From NCBI RefSeq assembly GCF_015712165.1, contig NZ_JADPZX010000001.1:1488001-1552000 (forward strand): a DNA stretch of 64,000 nucleotides, read 5' to 3'. The stretch comes from Streptomyces spinoverrucosus. Lineage in GTDB: Bacteria; Actinomycetota; Actinomycetes; Streptomycetales; Streptomycetaceae. Made by a program: the position numbers and the translations under genes. Positions 1-7,691 of this stretch are shown here, one piece after another. Every line of letters starts with the position of its first letter. Within the stretch, counting starts at the first letter, position 1. The notes beneath the pieces are model-generated. The model was not told where the DNA came from and did not search any database. It was given only the letters and a program-made list of their open reading frames with translations.

Positions 1-176
1 AAGGCGGTGTCGGCGCGCAACACTCCGTCGGCGGTGGCCACGTCGCACTGACCGCGGTCGACCCGGACGACCCGCCCGGCCAGCAGCCCCTCGCAGTCGT
101 ACGGGGTGAACTCGTCCGCCCATGCCTCGTCCCAGCCGTAGGGGGCGAGCGCGGCGGAAGCAGAAGTGGAAGTCAA
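1..176 (-). CDS. rsgA: Ribosome small-subunit GTPase RsgA-like, N-terminus (runs off the left edge)
   Basis: Only the first 58 codons are in the window. The protein starts from TTG at 176 (reads MTSTSASAALAPYGW) and continues to the left edge with the RsgA OB-fold sequence, including the segment VVRVDRGQCDVATADG. The longer copy at 54.8 kb continues with VCTGDWVAV and ANVDHAIIAVS, typical of RsgA/YjeQ, a circularly permuted GTPase that acts in 30S subunit maturation. The ribosome-binding sequence AAGGG lies inside a small hairpin, and a short leader peptide lies upstream. Because the GTPase domain is off the window, I cannot tell whether this copy is intact. Confidence 0.75.
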   Translation of the reverse strand, partial: MTSTSASAALAPYGWDEAWADEFTPYDCEGLLAGRVVRVDRGQCDVATADGVLRADTA

Positions 177-181
177 GGGAG

Positions 182-229
182 ACCCTTCACAAGGGTGGCC
201 CCGGCGGGCGCGCGTACGACGACGCGCGC
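182..229 (-). promoter_or_regulatory. Leader hairpins that mask the rsgA ribosome-binding site
   Basis: Two inverted repeats lie between the leader peptide and the rsgA start. ACCCTT-GTG-AAGGGT (182-196, minus strand) folds the AAGGG ribosome-binding sequence into its own stem. A GC stem with 7-base arms GCGCGCG/CGCGCGC sits at 208-229. This layout (short peptide, hairpins, sequestered RBS) resembles translational attenuators. The regulatory role is inferred. Confidence 0.5.
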
Positions 230-245
230 GGAAGCGTCGAGTGTG

Positions 246-317
246 TCAGCCGGTGGCCACGGAGGTGGACTTGATGAACTCCGGGATGCGGGCAGCGCCC
301 AGCGCAGCGACAGCCAT
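246..317 (-). CDS. 23-residue leader peptide upstream of rsgA (copy A)
   Basis: ATG at 317 is preceded by GGGAGGTG seven bases upstream, a strong ribosome-binding site. The ORF encodes 23 residues, starting MAVAALGAARIPEF and ending KSTSVATG, and stops at 246-248, 69 bases before the rsgA TTG. It is identical in both copies of the direct repeat. I do not recognise the peptide; its position suggests a regulatory uORF rather than a functional protein. Confidence 0.55.
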   Translation of the reverse strand: MAVAALGAARIPEFIKSTSVATG

Positions 318-403
318 CGGTCAACACCTCCCAGGTCACACGCAGCGAACAGCGGCGGCACGGAGCAGCCGCAGGAACGAACATGACCCTAGCCACCCGG
401 CCA

Positions 404-640
404 GACGATGCGCCAGCGATTTTTCAGCGCAGCACCTCGTCGTGGCGAGATCGCACTGCCCACGGTCGATGCGCAGCACGCGGCGGGGCAGGGGACCCCG
501 CTCGCCATAGGGAGTGAACGCGGCGGCCAAGTGAAGATCCCTGCCGTAAGCGCTGAGGGCAGCGGAACTGAATCTGTGAGACGAAGGGTGACCCTTCGCA
601 CGGGTGGCCCCGGACACCGCGCGCTCGGACGCGACGACGC
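404..640 (-). pseudogene. Older rsgA 5'-end relic
   Basis: One minus-strand frame reads SAALSAYGRDLHLAAAFTPY and then RVLRIDRGQCDLAT, which aligns with the RsgA N-terminus (SAALAPYG..., FTPYDCEG, RVVRVDRGQCDVAT). The DNA upstream, GGCCACCCGTGCGAAGGGT followed by CACCCTT, also matches the RBS hairpin of the copy at 182-196. Homology ends near 440. It is therefore a decayed third copy of an rsgA start including its leader hairpin, not an expressed gene. Confidence 0.55.
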
Positions 641-679
641 CACTCCTCATCCGTACGACAGAGGTCAGGGGAATTACTG

Positions 680-960
680 TTGCCGCAGCTCGCCGTCGCG
701 AACACCCTGTGGGCCGAGTACGAGCAGCTGGACAAGCCGGTGCGGGCCGGCGTGCGCAAGGCGATGGCCAAGTTCCAGACGCTGAGCACGGTGGAACTGA
801 GATCGGACAAAGGACTCCAACTCACGGTTGTGTCCCAGGCGCGTGACCCGCGCATCAGGACGATCCGCATCACCGCCTTCTGGCGAGGCGTCATCCTCGC
901 GCCGGACGACGGCAGCGAGACCTACCTGCTCCTGAAGGTGCTGCCACATGATGAGGCAGC
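680..960 (+). pseudogene. UvrD-like helicase, N-terminal fragment
   Basis: From TTG at 680 (upstream AGGGG) the frame reads MPQLAVANTLWAEYEQLDK, then VRAGVRKAMAKFQTLS and ITAFWRGVILAPDDG. This is the N-terminal region I associate with large Streptomyces UvrD-type helicases that begin with a RelE-like segment. After about 95 residues ([13 protein letters not shown]) the similarity ends exactly where transposase sequence begins. The helicase motifs are absent, so this is a stump created by a rearrangement. Confidence 0.5.
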
Positions 961-963
961 CGT

Positions 964-1944
964 GTGGGCTTCGTGGCCGAGCCCACCGGCCTGGTGGCCC
1001 TCAAGGACTTCATGACCGAGTACCACGCCCGCTACGGCGGCAACGGCGTGATGGTGTACTGGCACGTCGAGCGGAAGAACGTCTGCATCTACTCCCAGCT
1101 CAAGAGCTGTTCGTCGTCCGAGGTCGCGGCGATGATCGAGGGCCTGCTGCGGCACTGCACGGACGCCGAGATCGAGTCGAACTACGTCGACACCCGCAGC
1201 GCGAGCGTCGTCGGGTTCGCCTTCACCGAACTGCTCAACTTCCGCCTCCTGCCGAGGCTGAAGAACATCGGCAGCATCCGCCTGTACCGCCCCGACGACA
1301 CTCCGCCCGGCTGGCCGGCGCTCGGCGCCTCGCTGACCAGGCCGATCCGCTGGGAGCTGATCGAGCAGCAATACGACCAGACAGTCAAGTACGCCACCGC
1401 GCTCCGGCTGGGGACGGCGGAGGCGGAGCAGGTGCTGCGGCGCTTCACCCGCGGCGGCCCCAAGCACCCCACCTACCAGGCCCTCGAAGAACTCGGCCGC
1501 GCCGTGCGTACGGTCTTCGCCTGCGACTACCTGGCCGGCCCTGGCCTGCGCCGCGAGATCCACGGCGGCCTCCAGGTCGTGGAGAACTGGAACAGTGCGA
1601 ACACCGTGCTCCACTACGGCAAGGACGGCGCCCTGACCGGCCCGGACAAGGAGCACGCCGAGACCTCGATGCTTGCCTTGCACCTGCTGCAGTCCGCGCT
1701 CGTGCACGTCAACACCCTGCTGATGCAGCAGGTCCTGGCCGAACCGGCGTGGGCGAAGAAACTCAACGACGAGGACCGGCGTGGGCTGACCCCGCTCTTC
1801 TGGTCGAACGTGAACCCCTACGGCACTTTCCGTCTTGACCTGGACGCCCGGCTCGACCTGGGTCCGGCCCTGGCCGTGCCCCGTCCCCGTATGCCGGAAA
1901 GCGCAGGCGCCCCCGCGGCAGGGGAGTCCCGGCATGCCCGCTGA
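964..1944 (+). pseudogene. Tn3-family transposase, C-terminal fragment
   Basis: About 326 codons match the C-terminal third of Tn3-type Tnp[72 protein letters not shown] and [19 protein letters not shown] complete Tn3 transposase is close to 1000 residues, so the N-terminal two thirds are missing and the element cannot transpose. I found no terminal inverted repeat or resolvase nearby. The stop at 1942-1944 appears to be the natural end. Confidence 0.85.
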
Positions 1945-1988
1945 ACGGACCGGCTGGTGGACCGCTGTGACAAGGCCAGCTTCGCCCT

Positions 1989-2828
1989 CTATGCCGTGAA
2001 GAAGTCGACGAGTGCGCGTGCGATCGGGCCGGGCGCGTTCTCCGTGGGGATGTGGCCTGCGTCCGGGATGCGTACGAGGGTGGTGTGCGGGATCTCCGAG
2101 GCGAACCGCTCGGCGTACTCCACCTTCTGGAAGCCGTCGTCCTCGCCCCAGATCAGCAGCTTGGGTGTCGCGTTCTGCCGCAGGGCGGGGACGGCGTCGC
2201 GGGTGTGGCGGTTGTCGGCCGCGCCCACCATAGCCATCCAGGAGCGGCGGACCCGCTCATCGGTCCACGGGTCCAGATAGTCCGTGATCCGCTGCTCGGT
2301 GGCGGCACCGGCCAATGCTTGTGTCACGGCTTGCCGGCGGGCGGCGAGAATCTCATCGGCGGTGGTCGCGGCGACGACCCCAGGGTCCCGGAAGCGAGCC
2401 ACGCTGGACACCGGCCAGGAGTCGTAGGTGACCGAGTTGACCAATGCCAGCCGGGACACGTCCAACAGATCGTGGACCAGGATGTGCTGGGCGACGGCGC
2501 CGCCGATGTCATGACCCGCCACGGCGATCGGCCCAGAGAGCTTCAGCGCGGAGGCGAAGCGCGCCACCCAGTCCGCAAGGGCGGGGACCGTGCCCGTCTC
2601 CAAGGTGAGCTCGCCTCCCGAGCACCCGAGTCCGGGGAGGTCGACGGCGATGGGGCGCAGCCCCGCCGCGCCCAGACGGTCCATCACCGGCAGCCAGACC
2701 CGGCTCCAATAGGTGCCGTGCAGCAGGAGCACTGCCGGGCCGTCCTGCTCCACGGTCAGATAGCTGGCCGCTGCACCGTCGACCTGGATCTCGGTCCGCA
2801 GCACTGTCGATTCGAGGATCTCGTTCAT
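1989..2828 (-). CDS. Alpha/beta hydrolase
   Basis: 279 residues with the alpha/beta-hydrolase fold. The oxyanion region is LLLHGTYW, the nucleophile elbow is GHDIGG (an Asp nucleophile, as in haloalkane dehalogenases and epoxide hydrolases), the acid region is LLIWGEDDGF and the catalytic His lies in DAGHIPTENAP. Substrate is unknown. It starts at ATG 2828 and diverges from the GlxA-type regulator at 2900 across only 71 bases, so the regulator may control it. The length is normal and no defects are seen. Confidence 0.85.
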   Translation of the reverse strand: MNEILESTVLRTEIQVDGAAASYLTVEQDGPAVLLLHGTYWSRVWLPVMDRLGAAGLRPIAVDLPGLGCSGGELTLETGTVPALADWVARFASALKLSGPIAVAGHDIGGAVAQHILVHDLLDVSRLALVNSVTYDSWPVSSVARFRDPGVVAATTADEILAARRQAVTQALAGAATEQRITDYLDPWTDERVRRSWMAMVGAADNRHTRDAVPALRQNATPKLLIWGEDDGFQKVEYAERFASEIPHTTLVRIPDAGHIPTENAPGPIARALVDFFTA

Positions 2829-2899
2829 GGATCCACTGTGACCGCGACATGCTCTCCCGGCCGAGAGTCTTGAATGACACCTTCAGGTACATTCTCGCC

Positions 2900-3850
2900 A
2901 TGTCGCTTCATCGTGTGGTGGCCCTGCTCACCCCGCCGCAGTCGCCCTTCGAGCTGGCCTGCGCCTTTGAGGTCTTCGGTGCCGCCCCGCCGGACGCGCC
3001 GCCCCGCTACGACTTCCGGGTCTGCGCCGAGCGTTCCGGACTCCTGCCGACCGGCGCTGGCTACACGATGCTCGTCGAGGCGGAGCTGTCCGCCCTGCGG
3101 GAGGCGGACACCGTGGTCGTCCCCGGTCGGCAGCCGCCCGACGCGCCCGTGTCGCCGGACGTCGTCGAGGCACTGCGGGACGCGCACCGGCGCGGGGCGA
3201 GGATCGTCGCGATCTGCACAGGGGCGTTCGTCCTCGCTCAGGCCGGACTGCTCGACGGTCGCCGCGCCACCACCCACTGGCGCAGCGCAGACCGGTTCGC
3301 CGCCGCCTTTCCCGATGTGCACGTGGATCCGGACGTGCTCTTCGTGGACCACGGCGACGTGGCGACCAGTGCCGGGACCGGCGCGGGCATCGACCTGTGC
3401 CTGCACCTGGTGCGGTCCGACCACGGAGCGGCGTACGCCGCTGGTATCGCCCGGCGAATGGTCCTGCCGCCGCACCGGGAGGGCAGCCAGCTCCAGTACG
3501 CTGCGCAGCCCGCACCGGCCAGGGCGGACGAATCGTTGGCACCGCTGCTGGAGTGGGCCACCTCCCACCTCGGCACCCGGCTGACCCTCGACCACCTCGC
3601 CGAACGCGCCGGCCTGTCCAGTCGAACCCTCGCCCGGCGCTTCGCCGAACAACTCGGCACCAGCCCGGGACAATGGCTGCTCGCCCAGCGCCTCGACACG
3701 GCACGGATACTGCTGGAACAGACCGACCTCCCGGTGGAAGCCGTCGCCACCCGAGTCGGACTCGCCTCGGCGGTCAACCTGCGCCGCCGTTTCCGAACGC
3801 GTTTCGGCACCACGCCCAGCGCCTACCGGCGGGCCTTCAGCGAAACCTGA
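2900..3850 (+). CDS. GlxA-type transcriptional regulator (DJ-1/PfpI plus AraC HTH)
   Basis: 316 residues. The N-terminal half (about 1-185) is a DJ-1/PfpI-like domain with the elbow AICTGAFVLAQAGLLDGR and TTHW. The C-terminal half (about 215-315) is an AraC/XylS double helix-turn-helix (LTLDHLAERAGLSSRTLARR ... GTTPSAYRRAF). I chose ATG 2900 (MSLHRVVALL) rather than an upstream ATG at 2849 because similarity to the family begins there. It is a DNA-binding activator or repressor, probably of the divergent hydrolase. The ligand is not evident. Confidence 0.85.
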   Translation: MSLHRVVALLTPPQSPFELACAFEVFGAAPPDAPPRYDFRVCAERSGLLPTGAGYTMLVEAELSALREADTVVVPGRQPPDAPVSPDVVEALRDAHRRGARIVAICTGAFVLAQAGLLDGRRATTHWRSADRFAAAFPDVHVDPDVLFVDHGDVATSAGTGAGIDLCLHLVRSDHGAAYAAGIARRMVLPPHREGSQLQYAAQPAPARADESLAPLLEWATSHLGTRLTLDHLAERAGLSSRTLARRFAEQLGTSPGQWLLAQRLDTARILLEQTDLPVEAVATRVGLASAVNLRRRFRTRFGTTPSAYRRAFSET

Positions 3851-3980
3851 TGACACGTATGGGCGTTTATGCGCACGCGGGCAAGCGGGCGGAGCTCAGG
3901 CGCAACGAGAGCGGTGGCCGGCGGCCGGGACCTCATGATGTGTCGCGCCGACCACGCCGCTACAGGTTCGTACGCCACAG

Positions 3981-4149
3981 GGTGCGCGAACAGCGCCTTG
4001 GGCTCGGAGGCGAAGGCGAGCCCGTCGTCGACGGCAGCCCAGAACAGCGGTTTGACGCCGAGCCGGTCGCGGACGAGGAGCAGCCGCTGGGCGCGCTCGT
4101 CCCAGACGGCGAAGGCAAACATCCCGTCCAGGTGCTCGGCCACCGCCTG
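3981..4149 (-). pseudogene. Asparagine synthetase (AsnB) internal fragment
   Basis: About 55 residues match the glutamine-amidotransferase domain of AsnB-type asparagine synthetases: EHLDGMFAFAVWDERAQRLL, LVRDRLGVKPLFWA and ASEPKALFAHP. The catalytic N-terminal Cys and the whole synthetase domain are missing. Its upstream side joins directly to the truncated MFS gene, and beyond 3981 the frame loses similarity. It is a gene fragment left by a rearrangement. Confidence 0.7.
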
Positions 4150-4159
4150 GCAGGGCCCA

Positions 4160-5419
4160 GCGTGAAGCCGAGGCTGCGGGCGAGCTGGACGGTCGAACCG
4201 ACAGTGGCGGCGCGGTCGGGTGGCGCGGCGCCCATCACCAGGGCCTGGGTGGGCCCACCGTTCAGGCCCATGCCGACGCCGGCCAGGGCGAGGCGCCAGG
4301 CCACGTCGGGCGGGGACCAGTCATCGCCGAGCGGGGTCAGCAGAAGCAGTCCTGCTGCGGTGAACGCGGCGCCGGTAACCGCGATCGGACGGGCGCCGTA
4401 CCGATCGGCGAGGCGTCCGCCCAGCGGGCCGGCCAGGCCCATCCCGAGAGGGAAGGCCAGGACCGTCAGGCCGGTCGTCGTCGCACTGACCCCCTCGTCT
4501 CGCTGAAGGTGGAGGGCGACCACGTAGTGCATGGCCGCGAAGCCCAGCGCCAGCGCGAGCACCGCGCCGTGCGCCCGCAGCAGCCCGACCGCCCGCAGCA
4601 CCCCGGCCACCGGACGACCGCCCGGCCCCCGCAGCCACCATCACAGCGGCGGTACGGCGGCGATGGCCAGCGGCAGCCAGGCGGAGGTGTCGGCGGCCAG
4701 GGTCAGGGACAGCAGAAGGACGGTGCCGCCCATCGCCACCAGCAGCGCGTCGGCCAGTACCTGCGGTCCGGTGAATGCAGGCGGCCGTCGCGCGGCATCG
4801 CACGCCAGGCGATGACGAGCGCCGCCAGACAGAACGGAATCTTGACGAGGAAGATCCACCGCCAGCCCAGATGGTCGAGAATCAGCCCGCCGATGGCCGG
4901 TCCGGTAACGGCGCCCAGCGGGCCCAGGGTCGCCGGCACGCTCATCGCCCGCCCGCGCAGCTCCGGCCGTACGGAACGGATCGCCAGCACCGGCATCAGG
5001 ACGAACAGCACGGCGCCGCACGCGCCCTGACCGATGCGGGCAGCGATCAGCCAGGGCACCCAGGGGGACAGCGCGGCCAGCGCGCTGCACAGGGCGAAGC
5101 CGGAGGTCGCGGTCAGCAGCGCCGGGCGGGTGCCCATGGCGTCGAGCCACCGCCCGACGGGCAACAGCAGGGCGACGACCGGGAGTTGATAGCCCAGTAC
5201 CGCCCACTGGGCTATCGCGGCGGGTGTCCGCAGGCCCTCGGAGATGCCCGCGAGCGCCACGTTCACGATGTTCATGTCGAGCATCGCCACGAACGACAGC
5301 GCGCCCGCCACGACCACCAGAAGCCAGCGGTCGCCGCCCCCGGCTATGTCCCCGGACCGCTCCGAACCGGAGTCGTGGTCCGCCACTTGCGCGCCTCCCC
5401 CACTCGGGTGGGCCGCCAA
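4160..5419 (-). pseudogene. MFS drug-efflux transporter (DHA2-like), broken
   Basis: The start region reads VVAGALSFVAMLDMNIVNVA and GLRTPAAIAQWAVLGYQL, typical of 14-TM DHA2 efflux proteins. Near 4770 the reading moves to another frame (QVLADALLVAMGGTVLLLSL). An in-frame TGA at 4641-4643 then interrupts it, and the sequence resumes as RAHGAVLALALGFAAMHY and GGRLADRYGARPIAVTG until about 4160, where it fuses to the asnB fragment. One frameshift, one nonsense codon and a lost C-terminus make it a pseudogene. Confidence 0.8.
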
Positions 5420-5510
5420 GCGACAGCCCCGTCCCAGAAGTCGGGGGAGACGCGCAGTGAGTTCCCAGAATTGGCGGGAAATATACGGATCCGCCTCTGA
5501 TGCAGCTGGG

Positions 5511-5735
5511 TCAGGCCGTCGTCACGCCGTCGAGTTTGCCGGACTTCGCGTCCTCGACCAGATTGGCGAACTGGTCGGCGCTCATCTGCACCCGCTGCCC
5601 GAAGTCGTCCGTGAGGACGACACGGCGCTCGGCCGGGGCCGCGGGGTCGACGAACAGTTGAGGGCAGCCGCAGTTGCAGTTGCCGCAGAAGGCCGCCACC
5701 GGTTCGAGACCGGCCAGGCCGTGGATTTCAGTCAT
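5511..5735 (-). CDS. Cys-rich small protein downstream of a metal-chelate ABC transporter
   Basis: 74 residues starting at ATG 5735, 18 bases after the ATPase gene, so probably the last gene of the transporter operon. Four cysteines are packed at residues 17, 20, 22 and 24 (FCGNCNCGCPQLF). The rest is hydrophilic (RRVVLTDDFGQRVQMSADQF). There is no signal peptide or membrane segment. The Cys cluster suggests metal or Fe-S binding. I recognise it only as a conserved actinobacterial hypothetical protein. Confidence 0.7.
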   Translation of the reverse strand: MTEIHGLAGLEPVAAFCGNCNCGCPQLFVDPAAPAERRVVLTDDFGQRVQMSADQFANLVEDAKSGKLDGVTTA

Positions 5736-5753
5736 GGTCCCGTCCTTTCCTCA

Positions 5754-6587
5754 TCACAACATTTCCCGGGAACGTGAGGACAGCTCGGCCCGGCTCTCGG
5801 AAAGGGGCCTTCTGTCCGCCGGCGCTCGATGATCGAAGGCGATCAGCGGGTCACCGGTCAGCGGATGCTCGACCACGGTCGCCCGCACGCCGAACACCTC
5901 GGCCAGCAAGGCTGGTTGCAGCACCTCACGGGGCCCGCCGGAGGCAACCACCCGGCCGTCGTGCAGCACGTGCAGCCGGTCGCAGACGGAGGCGGCGGCG
6001 TTGAGGTCGTGCAGCGACACCAGGGTCGTACGGCGCTGCGCGCGGAGCAGGGCGAGCAGTTCCACCTGGTGGCGGATGTCGAGGTGGTTCGTCGGCTCGT
6101 CCAGCACCAGGACGTCCGGCTGCTGGGCGAACGCGCGGGCCAGCAGGACGCGTTGACGCTCACCGCCGGACAGTTCTGTGAAGCGGCGGCCGGAGTGGTC
6201 CGCCATTCCGACGTCCGTGAGGGCGCGGGCGACGACGTCCCGGTCGGTGGCGTCCTCCCCGGCGAAGGCCCGCTTGTACGGTGTTCGGCCCATCGCGACG
6301 ACCTCGCGGACGCTCAGCTCGAAGTCGCCGCCCCGCTCCTGCGGAAGCGCGGCGACATGCCGAGCCGAGCGCGCGGGGGCCAGTGCGCGGATGTCGGTGC
6401 CGTCGAGCAGGACGCGGCCGGAGGCGGGCTTCAGATGCCGGTAGACCGTCCGCAGCAGCGTCGACTTGCCGCTGCCGTTCGGCCCCACCAGGCCGGTGAT
6501 CTCGCCCTCGGCCGCGATCAGATGCGCGCCGGCGACGACCGTACGACCGGCGTACGCGACGTGCAGGTCCTCGATGTCGATTCTCAA
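5754..6587 (-). CDS. FecE-type metal-chelate ABC transporter ATPase
   Basis: 277 residues with Walker A GPNGSGKST, Q-loop region ALPQERGG, signature LSGGERQRVLLARAF, Walker B VLVLDEPTNHLD and the H-loop SLHDLN. This is the FecE/BtuD/FhuC group that powers uptake of siderophore, haem or cobalamin. It starts from TTG at 6587 behind GGGGGAGCGG. It follows the permease by 19 bases and forms an operon with the permease and binding protein. Substrate is not given by sequence; the copper genes next door make a metal chelate plausible. Confidence 0.9.
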   Translation of the reverse strand: MRIDIEDLHVAYAGRTVVAGAHLIAAEGEITGLVGPNGSGKSTLLRTVYRHLKPASGRVLLDGTDIRALAPARSARHVAALPQERGGDFELSVREVVAMGRTPYKRAFAGEDATDRDVVARALTDVGMADHSGRRFTELSGGERQRVLLARAFAQQPDVLVLDEPTNHLDIRHQVELLALLRAQRRTTLVSLHDLNAAASVCDRLHVLHDGRVVASGGPREVLQPALLAEVFGVRATVVEHPLTGDPLIAFDHRAPADRRPLSESRAELSSRSREML

Positions 6588-6606
6588 CGTCCGCTCCCCC
6601 AGATCC

Positions 6607-7689
6607 TCAACTGCCGCTCCCCAGCCGTCGGTCCAGCAGATACAGCAGCGCCGGAGCGCCGATCAGCGAGGTGACGACCCCGACCGGCAGCTCCTGCGTG
6701 TCCATGGCCGTACGGCACACGATGTCGACCACCACCAGCAGCAACGCGCCGAACAGCGCCGACACCGGCAGCAGTCGACGGTGGTCGCCGCCGACGACCA
6801 GGCGGCAGGCGTGCGGGACCATGAGCGCGACGAAAGCGATGGCCCCGGACACCGCGACGAGAACACCGGTGAGCAGACTCGTCACGGCGAACAGCTCCCT
6901 GCGCAGCCGTACGACATCGATGCCCAGCCCCGCCGCCGTCTCGTCGCCCATCAGCAGCGCGTTCAGGCCGCGGGCGCGGGCCTGGAGCAGCAGCGACACG
7001 GCCGGTACCGCCACCGCCGGGGCGGCCAGCAGTTCCCAGTTCGCTCCGCTCAGGCTGCCCATGAGCCAGAACAGCACGCTGTGGGTCTGCTGCTCGTCAC
7101 CGGCCTGGAGCACGAGGTAGCTGGTGAAGCCGGACAGGAACTGACCGATGGCGACCCCGGCCAGCACCAGGCGGAGCGGCGCGAATCCCCCGCCGCGCCG
7201 GGCGATCGCCCAGACGAGGGCGAAGGTGGCCAGGGCTCCGGCGAAAGCCGCGCCCGACAGGCCGAGGCCGAGGACCCCGCCGGTGCCGAGGCCGAGCACG
7301 ATCGCGGCGACCGCGCCGAGGGAGGCGCCGTTGGAGACGCCGAGGAAGTACGGGTCGGCCAGCGGGTTGCGCACCAGGGCCTGCATCGCCGTACCGACCA
7401 GGCCGAGCCCGGCACCCACCAGGGCCGCCAACAGGGCTCGGGGCAGCCGGAGTTGCCAGACGATCAGGTCGTTCGTGCCGGGCCTCGGGGCCTCGCCGGT
7501 CGCCCGGCGCCAGACCACGCTCCACACCTCGCCCGGCGGGATCGACGTGGAGCCCCAGGCGACCGCCGCCGTGAGGGCCGCGAGCAGCGCCACCCCGAGG
7601 AGCAGCGCCAGCGGCCCGGCGGGCACGGAACGCCGCGTCTGCGCGCGCGGGGCATCCGTGCCCTTCCTGCGCACCGGAACGTCGAGCAC
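6607..7689 (-). CDS. FecCD-family ABC transporter permease
   Basis: 360 residues, about nine or ten membrane segments. Family hallmarks are RLPRALLAALVGAGLGLVG, RNPLADPYFLGVSNGASLGA, FWLMGSLSGANW and VPHACRLVVGGDHRRLLP. Start GTG 7689 lies two bases after the binding-protein stop, which excludes the longer upstream frame that overlaps that gene. It forms the channel for the substrate delivered by the lipoprotein at 7692-8768, energised by the ATPase at 5754-6587. Confidence 0.9.
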   Translation of the reverse strand: MLDVPVRRKGTDAPRAQTRRSVPAGPLALLLGVALLAALTAAVAWGSTSIPPGEVWSVVWRRATGEAPRPGTNDLIVWQLRLPRALLAALVGAGLGLVGTAMQALVRNPLADPYFLGVSNGASLGAVAAIVLGLGTGGVLGLGLSGAAFAGALATFALVWAIARRGGGFAPLRLVLAGVAIGQFLSGFTSYLVLQAGDEQQTHSVLFWLMGSLSGANWELLAAPAVAVPAVSLLLQARARGLNALLMGDETAAGLGIDVVRLRRELFAVTSLLTGVLVAVSGAIAFVALMVPHACRLVVGGDHRRLLPVSALFGALLLVVVDIVCRTAMDTQELPVGVVTSLIGAPALLYLLDRRLGSGS

Positions 7690-7691
7690 GG

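Larger units (their letters stand above)
1..332. repeat. Direct repeat, copy A (rsgA 5' end plus leader)
   Basis: These 332 bases recur in the same orientation at 54634-54965 with only two mismatches (206 G versus A, 323 A versus G) and no indel. The repeat probably continues off the left edge. It contains the first 58 codons of an rsgA-like gene, its hairpin leader and a 23-residue leader peptide. Identity stops abruptly just past the leader-peptide ribosome-binding site. Confidence 0.95.

Noticed and set aside
964..1944. Active Tn3 transposon
   Set aside because: Only the C-terminal third of the transposase is present, with no resolvase and no terminal inverted repeats found.
2849..2899. 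Upstream ATG at 2849 as the GlxA-type regulator start
   Set aside because: The extra 17 residues have no family similarity and would overlap the promoter region of the divergent hydrolase.
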